The notes beneath the pieces are model-generated. The model had not been told where the DNA came from, made no database searches, and saw nothing but the letters and a program-made list of their open reading frames with translations. Both the position numbers and the translations under genes were made by a program. Below are positions 56,855-64,000 of a stretch of DNA of 64,000 bases, one piece after another. Where the stretch lies: positions 62,001 to 126,000 of the forward strand of contig NZ_JABGCB010000005.1 in NCBI RefSeq assembly GCF_013149295.1. Direction: 5' to 3'. The number at the start of each line of letters is the position of its first letter. The stretch's first letter is position 1. The DNA is from Novosphingobium sp. SG751A. GTDB lineage: Bacteria > Pseudomonadota > Alphaproteobacteria > Sphingomonadales > Sphingomonadaceae.

Positions 56855-57615
56855 GCTGGCTTGCTGCTGGTCGGGATGATGAACAGGTCGCTGCTCGACG
56901 GCGCGGGGCAGGCCTTGGGCACAAAGCTGCCCTTTTCGATGTCCTTGGGCTCAAAGCACAGATGGACCTGTTTCAGCCACACTTTGCCCGAGCCGTCGGG
57001 CGCAGGCATGGTCTGGACCTGAATGGCCTTTTCATGGTCCTTGAACATCGGGTTGGCGTTGACGAATTCGTGGACCACCGCGTCCGACACCATCCGCCCG
57101 TCCTTGGCCAGCTTGTACAGGTCGGGCTTTTTCAGCTTGGCATAAAGCCGCGCCACGCTCTGCCAGTAGGCGCCGCCGCTGGTCCAGGGGCCGCAGGCGC
57201 CGTGCTTTTTCCACTCATGCATCTGCGTCGTGGCCGAGGGCATGATGCAAAGATGCTTCTGCAATTGCGGCAACGTGGGCGCGGGAGCCTTGGTCGCGCA
57301 CCATTGCGGCCAGTTGGCACCATCCGTTTCGCCCCAGAGACCATGGACGGCCAAGCCAAAGGGCGGCTTGTCCTGTCCGCATTGCAGCTTGTCGCCCGGA
57401 TCTTTCAGCGGCCCTTTCAGACCGGCGCAATAGGACGGGGTCCAGCTCATCACGAAGCTGTAGACATTGATGGGATGCTTCGCCACCGGCTTGACCGGCT
57501 CGGCGGCGGGGCGCGAGATCTTGGGCAAGGCGTCCACTTGGGCAGCAACGCATTGCTGCGCCATGGCCTGAGCAGGGATCAGCGAAAGGGCAAGCGTGGT
57601 CAGGATCAGACGCAT
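56851..57615 (-). CDS. Ribonuclease T2 family protein
   Basis: A 254-residue secreted endoribonuclease. The Sec signal is MRLILTTLALSLIPAQAMAQ. Both catalytic segments are intact: AVHGLWGE (His91) and HEWKKHGAC (His133, Glu134, Lys137, His138). Several cysteines suit a periplasmic disulfide fold. The gene starts directly after nadC with no gap, so both are co-transcribed. Confidence 0.93.
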   Translation of the reverse strand: MRLILTTLALSLIPAQAMAQQCVAAQVDALPKISRPAAEPVKPVAKHPINVYSFVMSWTPSYCAGLKGPLKDPGDKLQCGQDKPPFGLAVHGLWGETDGANWPQWCATKAPAPTLPQLQKHLCIMPSATTQMHEWKKHGACGPWTSGGAYWQSVARLYAKLKKPDLYKLAKDGRMVSDAVVHEFVNANPMFKDHEKAIQVQTMPAPDGSGKVWLKQVHLCFEPKDIEKGSFVPKACPAPSSSDLFIIPTSSKPA

Positions 57616-58491
57616 TCACACCTCCTCAAAATCAAGGCCGATGTCCGCCGCAGGCGCGCTTTGCGTCAACCGGCCGACCGAGACATAATCCACGCCCGAG
57701 GCGGCAATCGCGCCGATCGTGTCGAGCCGCACCCCGCCGCTGGCCTCGCAAGGCGCGCGGCCGGAAACCAGTTCCACCGCGCGGGCCAACATATCGGGCC
57801 CCATATTGTCGAGCAGCAGATGGGTCGCGCCCGCCTCCAGTGCCGGTTCGATCTGGTCGAGGTGATCGACCTCGCAGATGATGCTGGCGATGCCTGCGGC
57901 CTTGGCGCGGGAGACCGCAGGGCCGACCCCGCCCGCGATGGCGACATGGTTGTCCTTGATCATCGCCGCGTCCCACAGGCCCATGCGGTGATTGGTGGCC
58001 CCGCCCATGCGCGTGGCATATTTCTCCAGCACGCGCAGGCCCGGAATGGTCTTGCGCGTGTCGAGCAGGGTCGCGCCTGTATTCCCCATGGCGTCCACAT
58101 ATTCCCGCGTCATCGTGGCGATGCCCGACAGGTGCTGCACCGTGTTCAAGGCGCTGCGCTCCGCCGTCAGCAGCGCGCGGCCCATGCCGGTGATGCGCAT
58201 CAGATGGGTGCCCGGCGCCACGCGATCGCCGTCCTGCACCAACAGTTCGATTTCGGCATCGGGGTCCAGATGGCGGAAAAACGCCGCCGCAATCGGCAGG
58301 CCCGCCACCGTGATCGCATCGCGGCTGTCCATCACGCCGATAAAGCGCGCGTCGGCCGGGATCACGCTCTCGCTGGTCACATCATGCCCGCCGCCGGGCC
58401 AGCCTTCGCCAAGATCCTCGGCGAGGGTGGTGCGGATGAAGGCGGCCAGATCAAAGCCGGTCAGTTCGAAGCCTTGGTGGGTGAAGGTCAT
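57616..58491 (-). CDS. nadC: Nicotinate-nucleotide diphosphorylase (carboxylating)
   Basis: A 291-residue quinolinate phosphoribosyltransferase of NAD synthesis. GHDVTSESVIPAD, ERSALNTVQHLSGIAT, DTRKTIPGLRVLEKYA and IKDNHVAIAGGV are the substrate-binding blocks, and GATHLLLDNMGPDMLARAV and VDYVSVGRLTQSA close the barrel. nadA and nadB are not in the window. A composite repeat element precedes it. Confidence 0.95.
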   Translation of the reverse strand: MTFTHQGFELTGFDLAAFIRTTLAEDLGEGWPGGGHDVTSESVIPADARFIGVMDSRDAITVAGLPIAAAFFRHLDPDAEIELLVQDGDRVAPGTHLMRITGMGRALLTAERSALNTVQHLSGIATMTREYVDAMGNTGATLLDTRKTIPGLRVLEKYATRMGGATNHRMGLWDAAMIKDNHVAIAGGVGPAVSRAKAAGIASIICEVDHLDQIEPALEAGATHLLLDNMGPDMLARAVELVSGRAPCEASGGVRLDTIGAIAASGVDYVSVGRLTQSAPAADIGLDFEEV

Positions 58492-58516
58492 AAAGGGGCT
58501 ATAGAAGATGGATGAT

Positions 58517-58737
58517 GCGAGGGTCTAGACCCTCGCGCTCCCTTTACTGTCTTTGTCGCGCATCGGGTTCGGTGTCTTGTGTCGGACGCGCCGTTGGAAA
58601 ATTGCAAGCCTGCGGCGCCAATCGGCGCAAGGCCCCCGCGCCGCAGGCTTTATAACCCATCGCGCTTCGCTGCCAAGCAAGCGCCACCCCCATTAACTGG
58701 ATTGCAAAGGGACGATTCCCTTTGCCCGCCGGAGGCA
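58517..58737. repeat. Composite intergenic palindromic element, copy 5
   Basis: Same orientation as copies 2 and 3. It begins GCGAGGGTCTAGACCCTCGC then CTCCCTTTACTGTC, has AAGCCTGCGGCGCC ... GCGCCGCAGGCTTT arms, and ends GGATTGCAAAGGGACGATTC then CCTTTGCCCGCCGGAGGCA. It lies between nadC and the response regulator, 21 nt from the regulator stop. Confidence 0.85.
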
Positions 58738-58758
58738 AAACCCCTTAAAACCCTTCAA

Positions 58759-59559
58759 TCAATGCACAAACCGCGCCACCACATCCCGGTACGAACGCGA
58801 CACCTTCACATCGGCCCCGGATTCCAGCACAAGGAAACACTCGCCGTTGGTATGGGGCTTCACCTGCCGCACGAGGTTCAAATTCACGATCCACGAGCGA
58901 TGCACCCGCTGGAACACGCGCGGGTCGAGTCGGCGTTCGAGGTCTTTCATCGTTTCGCGCAGGATCATCGAATTGTCGGCGGTATAGATGACCATATAGT
59001 CGCCCGCGGCCTCGATGCGTTCGATCGTATCGACATCGACGCGGAATATCTGGCCGCGATCCTTGATGTTGAGCAGCTTTTCATAGCGGTCGGCGCCCGT
59101 ATCGACGGGTTCATCCTCCATGGCGTCCATCGCATCGGGCGCCACTTCGGCCAGTACGCTTTTCAGCTTTTCCGCTTCCTCGGACGAACGCTTGTCGGCA
59201 AGGCGCTGGCGCACGCGGTCGAGCGTATCGGCAAGGCGGTCTTCGTCCACCGGTTTCATCAGGTAATTCACCGCGTTGGCCTCAAAGGCGCGCACGGCAT
59301 GTTCCTGATAGGCGGTGACGAAAACGAAGAGCGGCGGTTCGATTTCCATCACGCCCTTGACCACGGCAAAGCCGTCGAAGCCGGGCATCTGGATGTCGAG
59401 GAAAACGAGGTCCGGTTTCTCGGTCTTGATCTTGCGGATCGCCTCGCGGCCATTGTTGCAGGTGTCGATGATTTCCACATCGGGAAATTTTTGAAGCCGC
59501 AGTTGCAGGCCCTGGATGGCCAGCTTTTCGTCATCGACGAGAATGGTGCGGATGGTCAT
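58759..59559 (-). CDS. LytTR-family response regulator
   Basis: A 266-residue response regulator: receiver domain about 1-125 with the phosphorylation site Asp55 in VFLDIQMPG, then an acidic linker and a LytTR DNA-binding domain (about 160-266; RVDVDTIERIEAAGDYMVIYT, HRSWIVNLNLV). The start at MTIRTILVDDEK is chosen because an earlier frame start (59625) overlaps the kinase. It pairs with the histidine kinase upstream. Confidence 0.92.
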   Translation of the reverse strand: MTIRTILVDDEKLAIQGLQLRLQKFPDVEIIDTCNNGREAIRKIKTEKPDLVFLDIQMPGFDGFAVVKGVMEIEPPLFVFVTAYQEHAVRAFEANAVNYLMKPVDEDRLADTLDRVRQRLADKRSSEEAEKLKSVLAEVAPDAMDAMEDEPVDTGADRYEKLLNIKDRGQIFRVDVDTIERIEAAGDYMVIYTADNSMILRETMKDLERRLDPRVFQRVHRSWIVNLNLVRQVKPHTNGECFLVLESGADVKVSRSYRDVVARFVH

Positions 59560-59621
59560 GCAATGGGATCCTGCTTGTTGCCGCATTTTGCGGATCGGGA
59601 GTCGTTGTAACTCCTTTTCCT

Positions 59622-60782
59622 TCACACCGCCAAGGCTGAACGTGGGGTGACCGATGCGGGCGCACTCGACGACTGGCGCTTTTCGAACGGTATTTCGATG
59701 GTGACGGCAAATCCGCCCTCGGGCGGTTCGTACATATCGAAGCGGTGGCTGGTGCCGTAGGCCTGCACCAGACGGTCGCGGATATTGGCAAGGCCGACCC
59801 CGGTCGAGACCTGTTCGCGCCCGTCATAGGTGATGCCGCTGCTGCGGTTTTCGGCATTTTGCGCGGTCATGCCCGGCCCGGTGTCGGACACGGTGATGCG
59901 CAGATTTTGCCCCAACAGGCCCGCCGCGATGGTGATTTCCGCGCCCGACTCCTGCGGGCTGACGGCATATTTGATCGCATTTTCGACCAGAGGTTGCAGC
60001 AGCAGCGAGGGCAGCAGCCCGTCCTTGCAGGACTCATCAATGCGAAAGGTGGTGCGCAGCCTTTCTTCAAACCGCATCCGTTCGATGTCCAGATAGAGTT
60101 TGAGCGTCTCGACCTCCTGCGCCACGGTGACGCGGCCCGTGGGCGGGTTGATCAGCGTATAGCGCAGAAAGGAGGACAGCCGCGTGAGCATCGCATTGGC
60201 TTGATCGGTCTGTTTGAGCAGGACCAGCGTGGAAATCGAATTGAGCGTGTTGAACAGGAAATGCGGGTTGAGCTGATAGCGCAGCATCGCCAGTTGCGCG
60301 CTGGTCGCCTGATTCTCCAGCCGCATCAGCTGGTCGTTCTGCTCCTCGATCCGCAGGAAGAAGTTGATGGCGTAATAGAGCGCCGACCAAGCGCCGAGCA
60401 GCGTGGCGTCGAGATAGAACACGCCGATGAACAATTGGGCGAAGCTGGCGATGCTGTCGGGGCGATAGAGCGCGATCACCCAGCCATCCATGAAGGCATA
60501 GAGCGACACTGCAAAAGGCAGCACCACCATCGTCACGCCCCATGTCATCAGCGGCCTCTGGCCGATCAGCTGATGATAGACCACCGCCAGCAGCAGCGAG
60601 ATCGAAAAGCCCGTGATCGTGGCGATCAGCACCAGCACCAGAAAGCTGGCGGGTTGGTTGTTGGCCAGGCTGGACATCGCGCGAAGCAGCATCGCGCCTG
60701 ACCAGCCCAGCATTTGCAATCGCCAGAACGCCTTGTTCTTATTGGCAAAGAAGGGTGAGGGACGAAAGGGAAGCACGGCCAT
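59622..60782 (-). CDS. LytS-type sensor histidine kinase
   Basis: A 386-residue kinase with four or so membrane segments (about 25-145), a coiled-coil linker (EEQNDQLMRLENQATSAQ), a His_kinase dimerisation region with phospho-acceptor His174 in LNPHFLFNTLNS, and an HATPase_c domain with LVENAIKYAV and SDTGPGM. It forms a two-component system with the following LytTR regulator, possibly reading a membrane or envelope signal. Stop to regulator start is 62 nt. Confidence 0.9.
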   Translation of the reverse strand: MAVLPFRPSPFFANKNKAFWRLQMLGWSGAMLLRAMSSLANNQPASFLVLVLIATITGFSISLLLAVVYHQLIGQRPLMTWGVTMVVLPFAVSLYAFMDGWVIALYRPDSIASFAQLFIGVFYLDATLLGAWSALYYAINFFLRIEEQNDQLMRLENQATSAQLAMLRYQLNPHFLFNTLNSISTLVLLKQTDQANAMLTRLSSFLRYTLINPPTGRVTVAQEVETLKLYLDIERMRFEERLRTTFRIDESCKDGLLPSLLLQPLVENAIKYAVSPQESGAEITIAAGLLGQNLRITVSDTGPGMTAQNAENRSSGITYDGREQVSTGVGLANIRDRLVQAYGTSHRFDMYEPPEGGFAVTIEIPFEKRQSSSAPASVTPRSALAV

Positions 60783-60832
60783 GATGCGCGTTTATCGCAG
60801 AAGCCGCGCCTAAGGGAAAGAGGCCGGAAAAA

Positions 60833-61537
60833 TCAGCCCTTGATGGCGGCTGCCAGCGCGTCATAGCCCACTGCCCCGCCAAGGATCTTGCCGCCCGCGA
60901 TCCAGCTGGGCGTGCCGCCAAGGCCCAGATGGCGGGCAAGGGCCAGATTGGCCTCGATTTCGGCCTGCGTGGCGGGGTCGGCAACCACCTTTTGCGCGGC
61001 GGCCATGTCGAGCGTAGCGCTTTGCGCCGCCGCCGCGATGGTCTGCGCATTGGGGCGCCCGGCGGCAAACATCGCTTTGTGGAAGGCGGCATATTTGCCC
61101 TGTTTGGCCGCGGCCAGCGCCATCTTGGCCGCATCCACGCTTTCAGGCGTCAGGATCGGCAATTGGCGGATCACCACCTGCGCTTGCGGATCGGCGGCGA
61201 CCAGCTTGGCCACATCCTCCTCGCTGGCCCGGCAATAGCCGCAGGCGTAATCCATGAATTCGACCAGCACATGCTTGCCTTGCGGATTGCCGATCACCGC
61301 GCCGGGGAAAGGCTTCAACGCCTGCGGGGCCACCTGCGCCAGCTGCTTTTCCGCCTCGCCCGATTTCAGCTTCTCGGCCGCCTCGCTCAGGATTTCAGGG
61401 CGTTCGAGCAGCGCCTCGCGCACCGCCTTGACCTGTTCGGCATGGCCAAAGGGCAGCATCGGGGCAATGGTCGCGCCTACCAGACCGCCCGCCAGTCCGA
61501 ACAGCGAGGCAAGGGCAATGGTGCGAAACTGAGACAT
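60833..61537 (-). CDS. DsbA-like periplasmic thiol-disulfide protein
   Basis: A 234-residue protein. An N-terminal hydrophobic stretch (ALASLFGLAGGLVGATIAP) acts as a signal or anchor. The thioredoxin-like domain has the active site ACGYC (Cys99, Cys102) and the cis-proline GTPSW near the C-terminus. A lysine-rich N-terminal helical region (about 40-75) precedes it, as in Com1/ScsC-like proteins. Likely an oxidase or isomerase in the periplasm. Confidence 0.88.
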   Translation of the reverse strand: MSQFRTIALASLFGLAGGLVGATIAPMLPFGHAEQVKAVREALLERPEILSEAAEKLKSGEAEKQLAQVAPQALKPFPGAVIGNPQGKHVLVEFMDYACGYCRASEEDVAKLVAADPQAQVVIRQLPILTPESVDAAKMALAAAKQGKYAAFHKAMFAAGRPNAQTIAAAAQSATLDMAAAQKVVADPATQAEIEANLALARHLGLGGTPSWIAGGKILGGAVGYDALAAAIKG

Positions 61538-61560
61538 GGGAAATCCTTTATGCGGTTTGG

Positions 61561-61681
61561 GCCAATCGCCTCCGCGATTGGCCTGCGGCACCGGCCCTCT
61601 CCCCCGGCGCTTTCCCTCGACTCTGGCACCCAACAGGATACCATATAGGGATGACAGGGCCGGGGAGAGGGCCGAAGCCGC
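61561..61681. repeat. Two-hairpin intergenic repeat, copy H2
   Basis: Begins with a 9-bp hairpin, GCCAATCGC/GCGATTGGC (61561-61569 with 61574-61582, loop CTCC), then TGCGGCACCGGCCCTCTCCC and, after about 45 nt, an imperfect complement ending GAGAGGGCCGAAGCCGC. Same layout as copy H1 near 26020, but the long stem is interrupted. It lies in the gap between the M48 gene and the DsbA-like gene. Confidence 0.8.
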
Positions 61682-61687
61682 GCCTGT

Positions 61688-63070
61688 CTATGAGCGTTTC
61701 TTCGATTTTGCGAGATAGCTCTTGGCCTCCATCGCAATATCCTCGGCGCGGATGGCGTCGGGCGATCCCACCGCCAACCCGTTCTTGGCCGCTTCGGCAT
61801 TGACCAGCGCCCCGCCCCAATTGCCCGACAGCGAGGCCTGTTCGGCGCTGGCCAGACGGGCGCGGGGCAGGTCGCCATTCTTGGCATAGATGATGCCCAG
61901 CACATACCACGCAAAGGGATTTTCCCGGTCGCGCGCCAGGGCGGCTTTCAGCACCTTCTGCGCCTCTTCCAGATGGTCGCGTGAATTGACCAGATCGTCC
62001 TGCGCAATCAGCGCATGGCCAAAGGTGGTGGCAATCAGCGGCTGGTTGCCGGTCAGGGCCGTGGCCTGACGCAGCGGCGCGATCGCCTCGGCAGGCTTGC
62101 CCGCCTCCAGCAGGATCTGCCCCTTCAGCTCAAGGAAATAGGGATCGCGCGGGTCATAGGCCAACAGCTTGTCGGTTTCCGTGGTCGCCTTATCCAGAAA
62201 GCCTTCCTTGTGATAGGCATAGGCTCTGGCATAGAGCGCGGGCACATTGTTCATATATTCGGGAAAGGCCTGAAACGTGCTGGGCGGTTCGGCCAGATAG
62301 CCGTAGAGCTTGGCCTTCACCCTTTGAAAGCGTTCCTCCAGCGCGGGATTGCTGGGGGCATTCCACGCGGGGTCCTTTTTATAGATGTCTTCCAGATAGG
62401 CGATGCGCTCATCGGTCAGCGGGTGGGTGGAATAGAAGCTCGCCTCGTCGCTATGGGTCATGCCATAGCGGTTTTCCATCACCAGCAGCTTGTGAAAAAA
62501 CTCCAGCGAGCCGCGCCCGGACATGCCCGCCTTGGACAGAAAACTGGCGCCCGCCGCGTCGGCGGCCTCTTCCTCGCCGCGGGTATACGCCAGGAATTTG
62601 CCCATCGCCATCTGTTGCCCGGCCATGAACACGCCCATCGCCGCCGCGCCCCCGCCCGCCGCCGCCGCTGCCGCGCCCAGCAACAGCGAGAGGATCGAGA
62701 TATTGCCCGCCATCTTGGCCCCGCGATCATCAATCGCGTGGCCGCCGACAACGTGGCCCAGTTCATGCGCAATCACGCCTTGCACTTCGAGCGCGGAGGA
62801 AGCCTCGTTGATCAGGCCCGAATGGATATAGACCGCCTGACCCCCGGCCACGAAGGCGTTGATCGAGGAATCGTTGACCAGCACGACATCGACATTCTTG
62901 GGGTCCAGCCCCGCCGCGCGCACGAGCGGCGCGGCCATGTCGCGAAACAACGCCTCGGTTTCGGCATCACGCAGGACCGATTGCGCCGCCGCAGGCGTCG
63001 TGGCCAACAGGCATACGGCAACCGTAGCCATGGAGCGGAGGGCAGAGGCGAGCGCGGAACGAACTGACAT
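61688..63070 (-). CDS. M48-family metalloprotease with TPRs (BepA-like)
   Basis: A 460-residue periplasmic zinc protease. Signal MSVRSALASALRSMATVAV... to about residue 30; the M48 core has HELGH (His102, His106) followed by VVGGH, with the third ligand in a later EEEAADAAG segment. The C-terminal half is tetratricopeptide repeats (AYHKEGFLDKATTET, then ALARDRENPFAWYVLGIIYA). Related BepA proteins police outer-membrane protein assembly. It follows the truncated PAS-like protein gene. Confidence 0.92.
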   Translation of the reverse strand: MSVRSALASALRSMATVAVCLLATTPAAAQSVLRDAETEALFRDMAAPLVRAAGLDPKNVDVVLVNDSSINAFVAGGQAVYIHSGLINEASSALEVQGVIAHELGHVVGGHAIDDRGAKMAGNISILSLLLGAAAAAAGGGAAAMGVFMAGQQMAMGKFLAYTRGEEEAADAAGASFLSKAGMSGRGSLEFFHKLLVMENRYGMTHSDEASFYSTHPLTDERIAYLEDIYKKDPAWNAPSNPALEERFQRVKAKLYGYLAEPPSTFQAFPEYMNNVPALYARAYAYHKEGFLDKATTETDKLLAYDPRDPYFLELKGQILLEAGKPAEAIAPLRQATALTGNQPLIATTFGHALIAQDDLVNSRDHLEEAQKVLKAALARDRENPFAWYVLGIIYAKNGDLPRARLASAEQASLSGNWGGALVNAEAAKNGLAVGSPDAIRAEDIAMEAKSYLAKSKKRS

Positions 63071-63120
63071 GCTGGGGCCAGACCTAACACGTTTCGCCGT
63101 GAACCGCGCCTGAAGAATTA

Positions 63121-64000
63121 TTACTCCGGCGTCAGCAGCCTTGTCGCCCGCGTCATCAGCGCCGGATCATCGCCCAGATCGCCCAGCAGCGCGATGGTCC
63201 CATCCGCCATGCGCCGCACCAGCACCACCGCATATTCCGGCCCCTTGGCGCTCAGCGTGGCCAGAGGGCGCGGCGTCAGGCGGTCGAGCGGATTATCATT
63301 TTCGGTCTCGCTGGCGCTTTCATCGCGGCGTAACCGGCGCTCCTGTGCCACCACGCCTTTCAATCCGCCGCTGGCCTGCGCCAGATGATCGGCCATCGCG
63401 CCCCGCGGCAGGCCCAGCCGAATCCCATGCGAGAGCGCGGTGGCATATTCGGTCAGCCGCGTCTTGTCGTAATCGGCGCCGAACACCAGCTTGACGATGG
63501 GCACCAGCGGCGCGCGCGGCTGGCCCACAAGGCCCGCCTCCATCATCAGTTCGTGGAGTTCGCCCGGCTTGTCGCGCGCCATCAGGGCAAAGTCATAGGC
63601 CCGGCCGATCGCATCATACAGCGCCTGACGCGGGCGGTCCTGGGTAATGCCGGCAGCATAGGCCAGATCGCGCGCGCTGCGCAGCCAGTCGGCCAGATCG
63701 CGCGCGGGGGCGGCGTCCACCCCGGCTTGCGGCCCATCCGCCCACGCGGCCCATTGCGCCACGGTCTGTTCGGGGCTGAGGCGTGCGGGGCCTGCATCGC
63801 CATCCTCATGAAACGAAGCGTTGAATTCGCGCGCCAGTTGCTCGCTCAGCGAAGCATCGGCCGCTTCCTTCCAGTTGACCACGCCCAGCACATAGCGGAT
63901 CGGTCCGCCCGCTTCCTCGGCAAAGGGCAGCAGCATTCCGCGATAGGCGATTATCGCCCCGCGCGCGTTCAGGAATTCTTCCTCAAAGCCGATGGGCGCC
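63121..64000 (-). CDS. Partial PAS-like sensory protein (runs off the window edge)
   Basis: The 3' part of a leftward gene whose start lies beyond 64000. At its N-terminal edge GFEEEFLNARGAIIAYRGML and LLPFAEEAGG, then VLGVVNWKE, recall the end of a PAS_5-type domain. The rest, about 240 residues, is helical with no known catalytic motif (RAYDFALMARDKPGELHEL, LSHGIRLGLPRGAMADH). The function is unknown. Confidence 0.55.
   Translation of the reverse strand, partial: APIGFEEEFLNARGAIIAYRGMLLPFAEEAGGPIRYVLGVVNWKEAADASLSEQLAREFNASFHEDGDAGPARLSPEQTVAQWAAWADGPQAGVDAAPARDLADWLRSARDLAYAAGITQDRPRQALYDAIGRAYDFALMARDKPGELHELMMEAGLVGQPRAPLVPIVKLVFGADYDKTRLTEYATALSHGIRLGLPRGAMADHLAQASGGLKGVVAQERRLRRDESASETENDNPLDRLTPRPLATLSAKGPEYAVVLVRRMADGTIALLGDLGDDPALMTRATRLLTPE

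Overview
The window looks like chromosomal DNA of a sphingomonad alphaproteobacterium, most likely Novosphingobium or a close relative. This is inferred from the high G+C content with G/C-rich third codon positions, and from gene content: a TrcR (DUF1013) cell-cycle regulator, DUF1192, DUF2093 and DUF455 genes, an Rrf2-headed suf operon, a large TonB-dependent receptor, and a metal-site HemB of the zinc-free type. No computation or database search was run; all calls are by eye.

Layout. 0.1-3.5 kb (minus): SUV3-like helicase, S4 RNA-binding protein and 7Fe ferredoxin in a tightly coupled operon ending in a hairpin terminator. 3.7-6.3 kb (plus): membrane-anchored M23 peptidase, truncated haemoglobin, DUF1275 membrane protein. 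6.3-11.6 kb (minus): DUF167, gamma-carbonic-anhydrase-like protein, a frameshifted GNAT, hemB, clpA, DUF1192. 11.7-14.5 kb (plus): quinone oxidoreductase, a GST with an unexplained N-terminal extension, trcR. 14.6-18.4 kb: an accessory island of lower G+C holding two fused IS remnants (IS5 and IS481 types) and a methyltransferase/heptosyltransferase pair, next to tRNA-Leu(CAG). 18.7-25.5 kb: NDUFA9-like protein, Tat-type M23 peptidase, DUF2093, xseA and purD (start codons overlapping head to head), two tandem small peptides sharing an FSxYA tail, adenosine kinase, a lipoprotein.

26-32 kb (minus): a complete sufR-B-C-D-S-T-A operon for Fe-S cluster assembly, with a small AT-rich membrane-protein gene between sufB and sufC, an inverted repeat upstream of sufR, and a probable small RNA upstream of that. 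32-45 kb: pyrD, an acyl-CoA ligase, a third M23 peptidase, DUF455, bcp, glnE, agmatine deiminase, dcd, a VOC protein, fdhD and a GST. 45-55.7 kb (plus): a TonB-dependent receptor, a TPR-sulfotransferase, an aspartyl/asparaginyl beta-hydroxylase and two exported peptidases (M3 and M28), which look like one uptake/processing locus. 56-64 kb: rpmB, tadA, RNase T2, nadC, a LytTR response regulator with a LytS-type histidine kinase, a DsbA-like protein, an M48 protease with TPRs, and a truncated PAS-like protein at the edge.

Most of the window is ordinary housekeeping sequence. The less ordinary signals are: (1) a composite palindromic element of about 205-230 bp present five times plus one fragment, usually placed just after a stop codon; (2) the paired FSxYA peptides; (3) a heptosyltransferase split into two coupled reading frames, with its N-terminal half fused to a methyltransferase; (4) the receptor/sulfotransferase/hydroxylase/peptidase cluster; and (5) the candidate small RNA beside the suf promoter.
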